A DNA stretch of 64,000 nt. Origin: Hydractinia symbiolongicarpus. Taxonomy: Eukaryota; Cnidaria; Hydrozoa; Anthoathecata; Hydractiniidae. The notes beneath the pieces are model-generated. The model searched no databases. It saw only the letters and a program-made list of their open reading frames with translations, and had not been told where the DNA came from. Shown one piece after another: positions 31,527-44,092 of this stretch; within the stretch, counting starts at the first letter, position 1; every line of letters begins with the position of its first letter. The stretch lies in contig NC_079878.1 in assembly GCF_029227915.1 (NCBI RefSeq), positions 23,649,501-23,713,500 on the forward strand. Direction: 5' to 3'. A program made the position numbers and the translations under genes.

Positions 31527-32678
31527 TTTGCAATGAATAGACTTATATACTTTATGTATATATACTTTATTTTTATATATAAATCTTGATAATTAAAATG
31601 CTGAACAAAAAGATAAAATATAAAGTTTATCCTAGGCAATACTTGCTGTAGGCTTCAAGTAAACAAAAATAGACATAAATATAAAAGGGTAAAGTTTGCA
31701 AATTTGTATCCCCTTTTGAAGGGAAAAAGAATGTTTAAAATCTTGAGGGCATTAAAAAAATTTTTATACTGTGAGCGGATGAAAAAAGATGCACGTGACG
31801 TCTAGCATTGTAGAATAGGGTTTGATTTAACGAGGCGTTATTTTTCGCACTAAGCGCGTATGAGTTTGGAGATTTTTATTAAGACATTATTTATGGGGGC
31901 GTTAGTTTGACCACCTTAAAATCAGCCAGTGAGATTCTCTTTTTCATTAGATGCAACGTTAAGCAGGCTATAAAATATTTTTTAAAAAGTGATTTATAAT
32001 TTATAGTTTATGTAAATTTTATTTATATTTTTTTTAAATGTGATTTATACAAACTCCTTAATCAGTGACAAAATTTGGGATTGGAATTTATAGGATTTTG
32101 TGACATTTTTGGATTGTGAAATTAAATATTACGTATATATTATCTAATGCTGTTTTTTGATTGAAGTTAAATATATGCGCTTTCCTGAAAAAAGGCATAA
32201 GCAGAGAAAAAAATGTTCTGGAATTTGTTAAGAAAATTTTTTAGCCTTTTTTCCGAAACTTACACAAAAAATATATTTTTTAAACGTACTTCAGGGCATA
32301 AAAAGTTTGCGAAAGACATTTTTTTAGTTCCAATTTAGTAAACTTTTGCGGTTCACGAATTTTTGCGGGAATAAAATATTTCAAAAACTCTAAAAGGTTC
32401 TTCCTAAAAAAAATTCAATAACAACTATGTCAAGAAATGTCTTTTGTCTATTTTCTCGTCTTTTTAAGTTGCTGCATTATTTATTTAAGAAGGTAAAACG
32501 AAAAATAAAGTCCATTTTATTCGAACATGAAATTTTTATATGGCAGACAGTTCGAAAATTTGCGAATTACAAAAGTTTATCTTGTGTAAACCGTCCCATT
32601 TTAGATATCGCGAAAAACTGTCATTTTGTGTATCCGCAAATATTTATTCAAAAGTTTCTTCGATTAAACTTTACTTTT

Positions 32679-32780
32679 ACATGCAGCCAACCTCGTCCCT
32701 AGGACTTGTTAAGCTTTTTACATTTAGGTCGTCAAAATATAAAAATCCTAAGAAGTCCTGGGGACGAGGTTGACATGCAG
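32679..32780. mobile_element. Mutator-like MITE, 84 bp, with perfect 9-bp target duplication
   Basis: Element 32688-32771 has ends CAACCTCGTCCCTAGGAC and GTCCTGGGGACGAGGTTG. The 9-bp direct repeat ACATGCAGC flanks it exactly (32679-32687 and 32772-32780). A 9-bp duplication is the usual mark of Mutator/MULE transposition. A related copy is at 55.66 kb. Confidence 0.8.
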
Positions 32781-33298
32781 CACAGAAGTATTAGTCAGGG
32801 ATTTCAAAAATAAAATCGGCTATGTATTACTTGGGGAAAAAAGAAAGAAAAAATTAACAATTGTAACAATAAATAGAGAAAATTCAACTTTTTATAAACA
32901 AATTCACTTGATTTTTATTAGAAAGGATGGATGTTTGATGAAATAATTCTGCGTGCTTGAAAAGATATTTTGTGTTTGGATCTTCTTCAAGAAGAATGCT
33001 AAATAAATAAATTTTTTTTAGTCTACTACACAAAAAGCAACCGGTAAAAATACACCTCCGGAATAATTTTTTTATGCAGACTTGTTTTTGTTATACCTCA
33101 GCGATCAACCAATGAAACCCGTTGCTGTGTGAACACCTTTTTCAAAGTCTTCAACGTCACCAAATACAGATTTTTTCGTGTAAAATCCAACTGTGGTATA
33201 TTTTCTTACAATTTAGATGAGCTATGATCCGGTAAATTGTATTCCGATTTCTATAAAATGTGTTTCGACTTAGATGGACTGTGATCCGACGTAGAAGA

Positions 33299-33538
33299 AT
33301 GACTCGTCAAATTTTCAAAGTGTTGGAAGTCTTTTGTAGAAACTGTCAATTTTTGTTGTTGACATACAGAAAAGGAGGAAAGGGACAATTGATAAAATGT
33401 CATTTTCATAAGATAATAAAAGACAATACTGCTATCAAAGGGGTGTGTCCCAGTTGTGGAACAGTTTGGGGAAGACAAAAGCTTATAAAACAGAAGCCAG
33501 CGCTCAAGATCATTGGTGATAAAGTTTATTGGAAATGA
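33299..33538 (+). CDS. Small zinc-ribbon protein, 79 aa
   Basis: Open frame starting at ATG 33299 (MTRQIFKVLEVFCRNC). An in-frame ATG at 33260 would add 13 mostly basic residues, and I chose the shorter start because the recognisable fold begins soon after it. Two Cys pairs, CRNC and CPSC, are spaced about 35 residues apart, as in a four-cysteine zinc ribbon. Between them is a basic glycine-rich LTYRKGGKGQLIKC stretch, and after them KQKPALKIIGDKV, a compact beta-strand-like end. The coherent spacing, the charge pattern and the lack of low complexity argue that this is coding. It seems intronless. The family resembles small uncharacterised zinc-ribbon proteins, but I cannot name it or assign a role. 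An AATAAA lies at about 33812 within the downstream minisatellite and could serve as its poly(A) signal. It could also be a retained exon of a larger gene. Confidence 0.6.
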   Translation: MTRQIFKVLEVFCRNCQFLLLTYRKGGKGQLIKCHFHKIIKDNTAIKGVCPSCGTVWGRQKLIKQKPALKIIGDKVYWK

Positions 33539-33564
33539 GTATGTTATAATTTAGTGAAATGTTG

Positions 33565-33900
33565 GCCAACACGTTATTTGCATCCAGTGAACTGTGGAAA
33601 AATGTTTTATCCAATACGTGTAGACAAATGTGGACAATTGTTTTATTTCCATCCAGTGAACTGTGGACTATTGTGTTATTTCCATCCAATGAACTGTGGA
33701 CAATTTTGTTATTCCCATTCAGTGAAATGTGGACAAATGTTTTATTTCCATCTAGTCAACTGTGGACTATTGTGTTATTTCAATCCTACGAACTGTAAAG
33801 ATATGTTTCCTAATAAACGAGTGCACTGTTACAAGATGTTATTTCTGTTCAGTAAATTGTAGCCAGGTGTGTTATTTCAATCCAGTGAACTGTGGTTATT
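33565..33900 (+). repeat. 33-bp minisatellite, about 10 imperfect units
   Basis: Units read roughly TTATTTCCATCCAGTGAA followed by CTGTGGACTATTGTG, with a 33-bp period (for example CCATCCA at 33649, 33682 and, varied, 33715). Because 33 is a multiple of three, more than one frame stays open across the array. One frame encodes an 11-residue Cys-containing repeat of the form CYFHPVNCGLL. The array starts about 27 bp after the stop of the zinc-ribbon ORF, so it is most simply its 3'UTR. Confidence 0.85.
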
Positions 33901-34511
33901 TTATTTTGTTTAGCAGGTGAAGTGTACCTAGTCATGGTAAGAAATGAAGACAGGATTCTCGATTTTTTTTAAAAAAAATTTTTAAAAAGATTTTTCCACA
34001 AGGAAAACACTTTCGGTGTAACGTACCATGAAATTGGAATATTTGCTGATAACAAAATCTTCTCTAAGTGACAAGTAATTTGTTCCCCTTTTTTCTATAA
34101 AATCTTTGACATGCTTTTGAGGTGCTCTATACTTTGTAGGCAGCTTGTGTTAAAGCTTGTGAAATATATATTCTGTATTATACGCATGATTTGTATGAGA
34201 CAGTCTCGCTTTATTTTAATATTTTTTCGCGAAAATTATTTTGGAGAGTTCTTTCATGGCCACTCCCAGTTTCTTTATCAGACAGAAACTTCGTGAATTC
34301 TAATTTTTTATGGACGCTTTTTCTCACCCATTCACGTCACGTGGAGCCGTCAAAAAAATTGGGCCGATGAGTAATTTGGACCATTTTCAAACTTTGGTTG
34401 TTAATTTAAAATTTCCGAAAAATCGTTGTTGCTTTTTGCAATCCTGAGGAAAATAAAATTCTAAATTTCGGTTTTGTCGGTTCTTAATGTCAACACTTTC
34501 TTCAGAGTTTC

Positions 34512-34905
34512 GTCACGTTAGTTTATCAAACAAAGCAATTTGATAAAGATAAAATTTTATCCAGGTTTTTTAAGAAACAATTCAACCTTACAATTTTCAT
34601 TCTTTTTTCCCTCTTTTTTCCCACCTCTTTTGCCCCTTCTCATGTCAACGAGGACACAAATTATGATATTTTCTTCAATTTTTGAAGTTAAGTATTACTT
34701 CCCAGTAAAGTAAAAAATCACGTTAGTTTATCAAACAAAGCAATTTGATAAAGATAAAATTTTATCCAGGTTTTTTAAGAAACAATTCAACCTTACAATT
34801 TTCATTCTTTTTTCCCACCTCTTTTGCCCCTTCTCATGTCAACGAGGACACAAATTATGATATTTTCTTCAATTTTTGAAGTTAAGTATTACTTCCCAGT
34901 AAAGA
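34512..34905 (+). repeat. Recent 206-bp tandem duplication
   Basis: TCACGTTAGTTTATCAAACA... at 34512-34717 repeats at 34718-34905. The copies are essentially identical except for an 11-bp CCCTCTTTTTT-type extra in the first, so the event is young or the copies are homogenised. No ORF. Confidence 0.9.
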
Positions 34906-36896
34906 AAAAAATTACTGGAAAAGAACTGCCTTTAGGTGCATAAAATTTAGGGTGGATTAAATTTCGCGAAATTAAATCCACGCGAAATTTGTGAATTTTT
35001 CTAAGGGGTATAGTAAAACAGACAATTTTCATCCATATCAAGATTTGTATCATTTTCCAGATCAGTGTTGAAAATATCCAGTTAAAGTTTTTACTTTTAT
35101 TTTAGAATACTATATATATGTAAAAAAATTATTTTTAATTTTTTATTTATTAAGTTGTATTTCAACAATGCAGGTTAGTTACAAAAATAGTTGAGAATAA
35201 GGATACTCAATGATTTATTTACCACATTATTCTCCGTTTTCAAGGTCTACTTCAAATTTTAGAATCTTCCAGCCTAATTACGGAAAACTTAAAGCCGCAG
35301 GGCTTCTTGTTTTTTATTTGATATTTTATACGGAGCTGCAGCGTTTATGTTATCAAGGTCTAAACCACCTAAAACGTCTGCATACGAGGTTGTTTTTGAT
35401 CCCGTTAAAGCTTATTTCAGGGTTCGCAGTCTGTTTTAGCAAAAGCTTCTGGGGCCCAGACCCTGATGCTGCGCATCATGACCTACTAAAAAAATTTGCT
35501 AGATCCGCCCCGCAAAAATAAGTCCCTCAAAATTTAATCCAACCGTAATTAATCCTATAAAGCAATGCAAAATGTTTTACTGACTTGAAACATTCTGCAA
35601 TGTTTTTATGGACTAAAATATTTACCGACTTTAATTTTGCGGACTTTTGTCACGGATAAGATACTGGATTTATATAGACGAATCGTACAATTGAGCGTGA
35701 TTAACTTTTACATGATTAAAATTCCCTTTTGAACAATTTTCAGTAGAGCGGCCCCCTTTACTTTAAACAAATTTTGGGCCAACATTTTCTTTTTGTTCTT
35801 CAAGAATAAACTATACCGAAAAATTATGGGTTAAGGAGTCTACTTCTACATTATTGGTAGGCCATACTATGTTATATTTGACGCAAACCGGCCAGGTAAA
35901 CGTTGCGCATTCGTTGTGCATTCAAATTAAGGTGTTTAATACATGATGGTTACACCTGTGGATCTCCTTGCATACTTTGTTACTCAAAAAAAACTTTCTT
36001 TATACATATTATATTCACATTTTAAAACATAAATATTATGCTATGAATACAAATATGGAAATAAATAAGCATGAATAGACAGAAGATATAGTTTATTAAA
36101 ACTAGAAATAGAAGTAGTAAATGTCATATACGTTAAGACCACACAAAACCGAAACGGTTCGGATAACATGATTTCTAGCTCCTGAACCTACATTTGAAAT
36201 TATTTAAACTATTTATGCGGACACGGATTGAAATTTAAATAAACACAAAGAATAATTTGTAGCATAACCAACTAAAATTAAGTATTGTTTATGTAATTTG
36301 TAGAATACCCAATCAAAATTGAAGTATTATTCTCGTAATTCGTAGAATAACCAATCAAAATTCTTACCCCGGTTTTGTTTTGGTTTGAGTGGAAATCTAG
36401 CCTGCGCCATAGTTTAATTGAGGTGGCATACGCGATGGAAAATACATCGTGGGAATTCCTATTCAACTTTTGCAGAAGGACAAAATTTTCATTGATCTAA
36501 AGTTTTCTGCGAATAGGTAATTGATTTATACTATGCACAGAGCAGGGCACGAAATTAGAATTTCAACATTTTTAAATGTATTTGTAATCTTGAACACTTT
36601 CAGTGAAGATTGTTTTGGAAATTCTTTTTCGTAAGAGGAAAAAAAAATTTAGGACTTTTGAATTTCACGACTTCGCAAAATTTTTCGCATATAATCCTTA
36701 CTTCATTCCATAAATAATATTATAACAAGATATTCCAAGAAGCATCAGAGCTAAAACTTTGAAAGTAAATTGAAAGATAATATATACAAAGAAAAACACA
36801 ATCTGAAAGTGCACACCAAAAAAAAAATGAAGATGTGGCAAGAACATATACAAAATATATTTATACGAGATAATATATTAAACACTAGCAATTTCG
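34906..36896. other. Non-coding region downstream of the C7orf57-like gene
   Basis: GGGTGGATTAAATTT at 34950 and AAATTTAATCCAACC at 35530 may be worn ends of another TIR element. Three diverged units of about 46 bp (GTAGAATACCCAATCAAAAT type) occur at 36240-36362. The 104-codon frame at 35210-35521 does not look like a protein. Confidence 0.45.
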
Positions 36897-39800
36897 TTAC
36901 CAGTTCGTAGCAAACGGTGCATCTCTACGTTGTTGTTCGAAACGTTTTTTACCAGTTCTAGGTTGTTGTTCTTCTCCTCCAGGAAGAGCTCCAAATTGAA
37001 TAGCTCTAAAAAAAACATTAGAATCCCTTACTCATAATAATTTTTATGTGCACAAAGAAAAAAAGTTTGTGCGCCAATCTTAAATAAAAAAGAAACTTCG
37101 TCTCTACAACACTAAATGTTGCAATTTTATTTTTTACTTGTGCCGTAATTCCAACTTGTCAGGAAAATGTAACGCATGTGCGGCGCTTATTAGAGGGTAG
37201 CGCTGATTGGAAGGTAGCGTTAATTAGAGGGCGGCGCGTATTGGAAAAAATAAAGTACTGAAAAAATAAAATGTACTCACGGTTTTGGCGCAGGTTTAGT
37301 AGGTGCTAGAAAAAGAAAAGAAAGAAAATGTATTTTTTGTACAAGTCAGCAGTATATCCCAGCAAATTATTTTAACTAGGCGCAAACATGCCAACAAACT
37401 ATTATGCACGAAGAATAACTAGCAAAATCACATAAAAACTTAAAGACCAATTGGACTAGTGTCAGCTTTAATGGACACTAAAATAAAAACTAACAAGAAA
37501 TTATCGAAGAAAAAAATGAAACCGAACATGATTTCAAAGCTATCGACGTTAATTATCTATAAACACATGAAAAACATGTTAAAAATGAAGGGGTTTTAAT
37601 ATTTTAGAACTTTGTGTAAATTGACTTTTTTTCCAAAATAAAATTATCGAAAATTTTGCTGGTGTTTGAGTTCCTGGCACAGACCACCATGTTACGTATT
37701 ATATTAATCGTTACCGTTCTTTTCTTCATGATCCTTCTTGTTTTTCTCCTCCTCTTCATCACTACTATTGTATCCTGTTAATTATTAGTTAATTAGTGAG
37801 AGGTTAGTAATTAGTGAGCTTACAGTGGTCCCATCAATGTACAGTTTCTTAGTGTAGTTTAAATTCTAAATTCGTGCAGTTTTTTATGTTTTTTTTACAC
37901 CACAGTGTCTTCTTTTTTGCTAAAACTTAAAAAACACGTAACTTCAAAGAAATAATATGAACTAAAGTTTTGGATTCAAATTTGACGTGAGAACACAGAA
38001 TATCAGAGTTTATCCCGATATGTGGTTTTTCGCGGAACCGAACAGCTATGAAACTGATACGTTATCGATATTAATAAAAATACTAATAAAAACGTTTTAC
38101 ACCAAAAAATTTACTCTTCACGTTCAAGGCGTTCCTTAATAAATAAATTGAGAGAAGATGGCAGCTTAAGAATGAAACAGAAAAATAACTCTCCGGTGTA
38201 GTTTTGGCTCTTTCAAAATGAGAAAATATGAACATGTGAAGCAAAATTTAGGAAAATAAAATAATTAGTTAAATTGAAGTTAACTGTGGAAAAGTAGCGG
38301 CGAAAACAACATCAATAAAAACAGCAACAGAAACAGAAACAATAACAACAAAAACAAAAACAACAACAACAAGAAAATCAGAAAACAACAACAAAAACTA
38401 TAAACACAAACACAACAACAACAAACAATAACAACAATAAAATACCTGTTTGTATGGGTGGAGGTTTCTGAGAAACCTTCTGCGGTGGTGAATCGTTGTT
38501 ATTATGTGCAAACCAATCTCCACCATTGCGCGCGTAAGTTACTTTACTTGATGGACGTTTATTCTCTTCAATAACAAGTAAATCTAAAAAAAGAAACGTA
38601 AAGTTAAAAATTAAACCATTTCTTTCGTCTCGATTTAACACACTAGAAAAATGAGTTATTTTAAAAACAAAGCACCAACAAACAGGTGAGAGGCATCACT
38701 ACACTTTTATCATAATATGTCTTTATTGGAATGTAGTGTAGTGTGCAATCATTTTTTCCATGGGCCAAACCCAAAAAACCTAATTTCTTTTTTTTCCTCT
38801 TTCTTTGTTTACAAAAAACACAATGTGAAGTACAACCTTTATCTCGATAGGATTTTTTTTGCCAAAACCTCGACTCGGTAAACTTGAAAACTTTAGTAGG
38901 AACTCTCGGTTTCTCATCGGACGCCATAGTTTGAACCACCAAAGAGATATTTTTTCAAACAGATAATTTTTAAAATGAAAAAAATTATTCTTTTTCTCTC
39001 GATAAGATAATTTGAAAATGATAAATAATTAACTAACGTCTGCCGCATGTCTAACAAAAACAACAACAGCAGAAAACAGACGGATATAACGTATTTATAA
39101 AGTTTATGAAGAAAATCATCTAAAAAAAGAAGCAGATGCAACGCCTTAATTCACACAGTTGTAATAAAGAGAGAGAAAGAGACGACCACTGGAAAAAGGC
39201 GTGCGATAATTTTTTCCCAGTTCATTATTTTATGACAACTTTACGACAAAATTTATCTGGATTTCTAAAAAATATACACTTTTATATTACTTTTATATCG
39301 CATTTTAAGAAATTTATACTGGGCTTTTATTAATTTAACTTAGCACTTTCAGGATTCCATAATTACTAAATCCAAAATATTAAAAATATTAAAATATACA
39401 TATAAAATTTTTAAAACATAATACCAAAAGTTCAAATAACAAGAAAAAAAAGGTTAATAGGCAAGATAAAGGATATACACATACGCTGAAAAAGAATAAA
39501 ACAATAGAAAAGCTGTAGACGAAGATATGGTTGGTGGGAGACGCAAGCAACGTAAATGTGCTAGACAGTGAAGGCCAGAAGGATGTGTCCACAAAATTAT
39601 TCAAATGTATTAAACGCATTGATTAAAAAAGTATTTTTTTTTAAGATTGAAATGGATAAAGCTATAGATAGGGCTTTGTCCTCATAAAACGATCTTGCAC
39701 TTTAAAAGTTGCTAATTTTGTATAATATACATAATTCATGTAAAAAAGGGAAAGATTGGATGAAAAGTATTTCAAATTAGATTAAATAAATATCAGGGTT

Positions 39801-42800
39801 TCTGCCAAGTACTAGAGACTACAATATGTTTATTTGATGGTCCGAAGAAATGTTAAAAACAAAATTTTAGTTGAATAAAATCTAAAAAAGTAGGAGTTTA
39901 TATGAGAAATTATATTTTTAGGTAGTTTTGGATGAATATAGAAGATTTGTCATTTTGTATGAAATTGTATGATTTTGTATGAGGGTGGGCACCCAGTTTT
40001 AGGCAATTTGCAGATGTCAGCATTTTTCGTCATTTTTATTAGCAAACATCCTGTTTACACAACAACCTGAAATATTACATTCTTCACCACTCTCTTATAT
40101 GACTTTCTAAACAGGAAGTAATCTATCTGTGTTTGACAATCATCCGACTCATATGTTATGACTGGACTTCCACAATCAGTCCTCCAACTATTGAGGATTT
40201 CCACTTCAATTTGAACACTGTTCTTCTTTCTTCGGCAAAATATGAGGCATGTGTAAATAAAATTCTTTCATAGAGAAGCATGTAAAAACGTTTTTGTCCT
40301 ACGCCATATGGTTTGCCATTAATTATAAATAATCAAGGTTTACTAACCATAAACTATGTATGATGTTGTCTCTGCCTTGTTCAAGATTTCCCTGATGTTT
40401 TAATTTACTGAAAAATTGTTTGTTTCATTAAGTGTTTGTATTACAATGCCTTCTAGTTGCAGCTTTGCAAATTCAATTGGATTTACCTACATAGGTGAAT
40501 ATTTATCATTGCACATCCGTATTTCATTCTCAACAGAGAATGCTTTACCCCGATCAGACCTCTGATCATGACGGGCGAGTATAATGCGTGTAAGTCATAT
40601 TGTAGAAGAACTACTTTGTTCATCACTAACATACTGCCTGGCAGTAAGCGGGATTCGATCCGCGGTCCCCAGGATTTACCTACTTCTTGTTTAAGTAACG
40701 AACATTACTTATACTTACCTGTAACCAACTACGTTCAAACTACAAGACGATTTATTTACCTTTATGTCCACCTTGCAGAGCTATTCTGTTGTATTCTGAT
40801 ACATTTTCACAACCTTTTTGTTTTCTTGAAGACTCCTGTTTCTCATCTGAATCATTCATACTAAGAATACCTACACAAAAGAAATGGCTTTTAAAATTTT
40901 CGTTTAATATTGCAATTTTTCAGACATTCCTTGTTTCACATTTTTTTACAGTGTTCGCTTTAAAGGTTTAAAAGCAATAAAATAAAGACAAAATTAAAAC
41001 AATTAACACAGGGTAAGTTTGGGCTGATTCTTAACGTCACTAAACTTTTTAAACACTATTTAGTTAGAAGTCAAAAAGAAAGAGTGGAGCAATTTATACA
41101 CACAATTGTACATTCAATTTCACAGTGAACTTGCAACATGTGATTATGTTGCACAACATATAGGCACAGGCTACTCTTCAGCTAACAAAAAAATTCCAGG
41201 CTAGATTTGTGAAAAAAATTAATATAGAACGAAATCTTGGTTATGATTTGCTTGTAGAAGAAGGGTTTGTTTATGGCATTCTTCTGCCAATCGCAATAAA
41301 AGTTCACTTCAAATAACACAAATCATTATAATAGAAATTCGCCATGCTTCATTGTTTAAATAATTTACAACTTTTACCTTTGTGCCCTCCTTGTCTGGCT
41401 AGTCTGTTGTATTCAGAAAGATTTTCTTCACAACCTCTGTGTTTTATTCCATTATCTAAGTCATCATTATGATTGTCCATATGCAAAAGATCTATAGTAA
41501 TAAAACACAATGTCAATTAATTACATTCACGCTGGAAATATTGCATGAGAAATTTTAAGGCAGGGATAGGAAGAAATAATGTAAGGTAGAAGTATTCAGG
41601 TCCATGTTTGTCAACAAAAAGTAGCTAAACTAATGTGTAATAAAGTAACCTACAAATCCGGGTACACTACCTCGTAATTTTTAAAAAGTACTAAAAAATT
41701 GCATAACAGGGTATTACGAAACGATGTTTACCTCTGTGTCCACCTTGCATTGCAAGCTTTGCATACTCTGACTCATAATCACGATGACTTTTTAAATGTG
41801 GATCAACGTAATCTCCACTTAAACCGGGAGCAGCGCCTGATTCACTGTAAGGTGTGGTAACTCGATGCCTCTCGTCAGACATGTCTGTATCTGCAGTACC
41901 AAACAAATCTAAAGAGAACTACGTTTTAAAGAGTTTTGTGGAAGGTCTTGAACATATTTGTTTCTTAAAAACCCTTCATAAATCAAACACACAAAAATTT
42001 AAACAAAATCCAAATATTTTATCTCCATTATTGTTAACTATCACATTTCCATATTGAAATAACTTCAAGGATATAAGCATTTTTAATATAAAAAGTATCA
42101 AGATTATATTTAAATCATGTCACCTAAATATAATATGTTATTTAAATTTTTTAACCCAGTTATTAGCCTGTGAATTCAATGTTTTGTAAAAATACTTTCA
42201 ACATTATGTAACAATTAACATGTAACAATTAAACAATAACACATAATGAAAGTTAAGAAATCAAAACATTTTGCTAGGCAACCTTTTTGAGCTGGTGTTA
42301 TAAGAACTTTTATTTTTACACTTTAACCCTATCCATATCAATTAGGTATAAGTATATACATATACATGAAAGCCTTTTTACCTGTCAAAAAAAATCAAAC
42401 TAGATAAATATGCAGGATATACAAAAATGTGTATAAAGAAATAAAACATAAAGAAATAAAATTATTTAATTATTTCAACTATATATATAATGCAAACAGA
42501 AATAAGTTTGTTTTTACAGAAAAATAAAGTTTGTTTATCTCCTGAGTAAACCTAAAAATCTAAAATAAAGATTGCAGGGTTGTAAAAAAATTTTCTAGAG
42601 TAAAATTCGAGATTTAAAGACTTTTGATACGATTTAAGAGGTCTGAAGATATTTTAAAGGAGATGACGAGCAAAATACAAATTATATATTGCTGTACAAA
42701 CGTAGCATTTCCATGCAAATTGACAGTGCATGAAGTCTCCATCTACCTACAACTGTTTTATATGTAGTGTTGATTTCCATGCCTAATATATTCAGCAAAT

Positions 42801-43566
42801 TTTATTAATTTTTATATGTGAATAAATTTTTGTGTGGTTTAATTTTTTCAATTTTGCGAATTTTTTGTTTTTCTTCGAAAATTAATCTACGCAAATGTTT
42901 TAAAAATTTCGTCATTATTGAAAATTAATTCACAGCAGATTTTTTGAATTTATCATTCACAAATTTTTTAGAAAAAATGAATCAGCATGCTTAGGATATG
43001 TAACTAAAGGCCACTGAAATGTAATTTTTTTGTATTAATAAGACTATCACTGTTAAAAAATGAATGATTTACAGTAAAAAAATTTTTGATTCCTCTTTGT
43101 TACTAAACTTTTTGCGAAAATTTATCCACACAACTTTTTTAACATAAGCTCATTCGTGAATATAAATCAACACAAAAATTTTCAAGGTTCTGCAAAAAAA
43201 AAGTCTACACAGAAATTATATATACCACGTAAGGTATAAAGAATTTTAATATATATATGTTTGATTGAGCTGATGCGAAAATTTAAAATTTTTGGTTTTG
43301 TTAGAATCAGTGAAGGCAATATTTTCATACATACTTGTTTTAATATTTCTGCAGTGCAATAAAAATTATTCCTCAATTTGAAATCATGAATTTTTAATTG
43401 TGTATGTGCACGGGGATACGTGCATGCATGTGCGCAATCACTGTTATAACACCAATAAACAGCAAACATAATTCCTACCATTTCCTTTCCAATCTCTTTC
43501 TCTACTAGGAGAAACAACCAAATCTTTTCTTGGTGGAGGGCCCCTATAGCCTTTTGGAGTCTCCAT
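36897..43566 (-). CDS. C7orf57: C7orf57-like (DUF5524-type) protein, 7 exons, 253 aa
   Basis: Minus-strand exons in transcript order: 43566-43479, 41908-41732, 41491-41378, 40870-40760, 38583-38446, 37305-37281 (a 25-bp microexon) and 37005-36897 ending TAA. Every junction has GT/AG. All junctions are phase 1 except the last, which is phase 0/2-compatible and restores the frame; the total is exactly 254 codons. Exon 2 encodes APGLSGDYV and DYESEYAKLAMQGGHR, matching human C7orf57 IPGLS...DSEYVKLAKQGGR. Exons 3 and 4 repeat the motif as SEYNRLARQGGHK and SEYNRIALQGGHK. Exon 5 has VTYARNGGDWFAH...PP, parallel to human VAYSLPDWYIHHSKPP. The C-terminus is Pro/Gln/Arg-rich, with no signal peptide or TM, so a mostly disordered intracellular protein is expected. 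The function of the family is unknown to me; a role in ciliated cells is only a guess. Confidence 0.85.
38837..38927 (-). CDS. Candidate alternative first exon for the 3' half of the C7orf57-like gene
   Basis: On the minus strand an ATG at 38927 opens MASDEKPRVPTKVFKFTES and runs to a donor-like AAAG/GTTGTA at 38837/38836 in phase 1. That is exactly the phase needed to join exon 5 (38583). It would give a short isoform lacking the SEY..QGGH repeats but keeping the DWFAH and Pro-rich parts. Composition is protein-like (charged, Pro and Ser/Thr). Only the phase match and composition support it; chance is possible. Confidence 0.35.
40485..40680 (-). repeat. tRNA-like repeat, family C, copy 2
   Basis: Minus strand: GGGGACCGCGGATCGAATCC, CGCTTACTGCCAGGCAGTAT, GTTAGTGATGAACAAAGTAG, then after a spacer TCTCTGTTGAGAATGAAATA and CGGATGTGCAATGATAAATA. 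It lies just downstream of exon 4 of the C7orf57-like gene, in its intron and in the same sense. Confidence 0.6.
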
Positions 43567-44092
43567 AATTTATCACAATAATATTATATAAAAATTTATC
43601 TTTTAAGAAAACAAAATTTAAAAGTTCTTACAAGTATGTAAAACATGCATATGAATTAAAAATTACAATTTTAATTGATTCAAATATTGCATTCATTTGG
43701 TAGTCAAGAACCACCTTAATTGTTACACTAAACCATTATAATAGCTTTTATTAGGGTTATTAGTTATCTCCTTGGTAACAAAAGAGGTATATACTAATCC
43801 AATAACATAACAAAACTGACACACAAAAGTAATTTTAAGCTACCAAGGAAACATAATAGCTGATTTATCTTTGATACCATATTGATTCTTGTTTGATATA
43901 CATTCTAATTATCACATTTTTATAAGAACTATATACTTATTAAATTCTTTGAGGAATAAGTACACGACTTTTCGAATTAAATTGACGGTTGTCCGCCGAA
44001 GCCAACCCCTTTCCCGAACTCACCCAGAACATTCCCAAAATACAACACTTGTAACATATATACACATTGTGGACAACAGTTGAAAGAAACTT

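Noticed and set aside
33565-33900. CRISPR-like array
   Set aside because: Units are contiguous 33-bp repeats with no unique spacers; a eukaryotic minisatellite.
35210-35521. 103-codon frame
   Set aside because: No recognisable domain; lies between possible worn TIR ends and may be repeat-derived.
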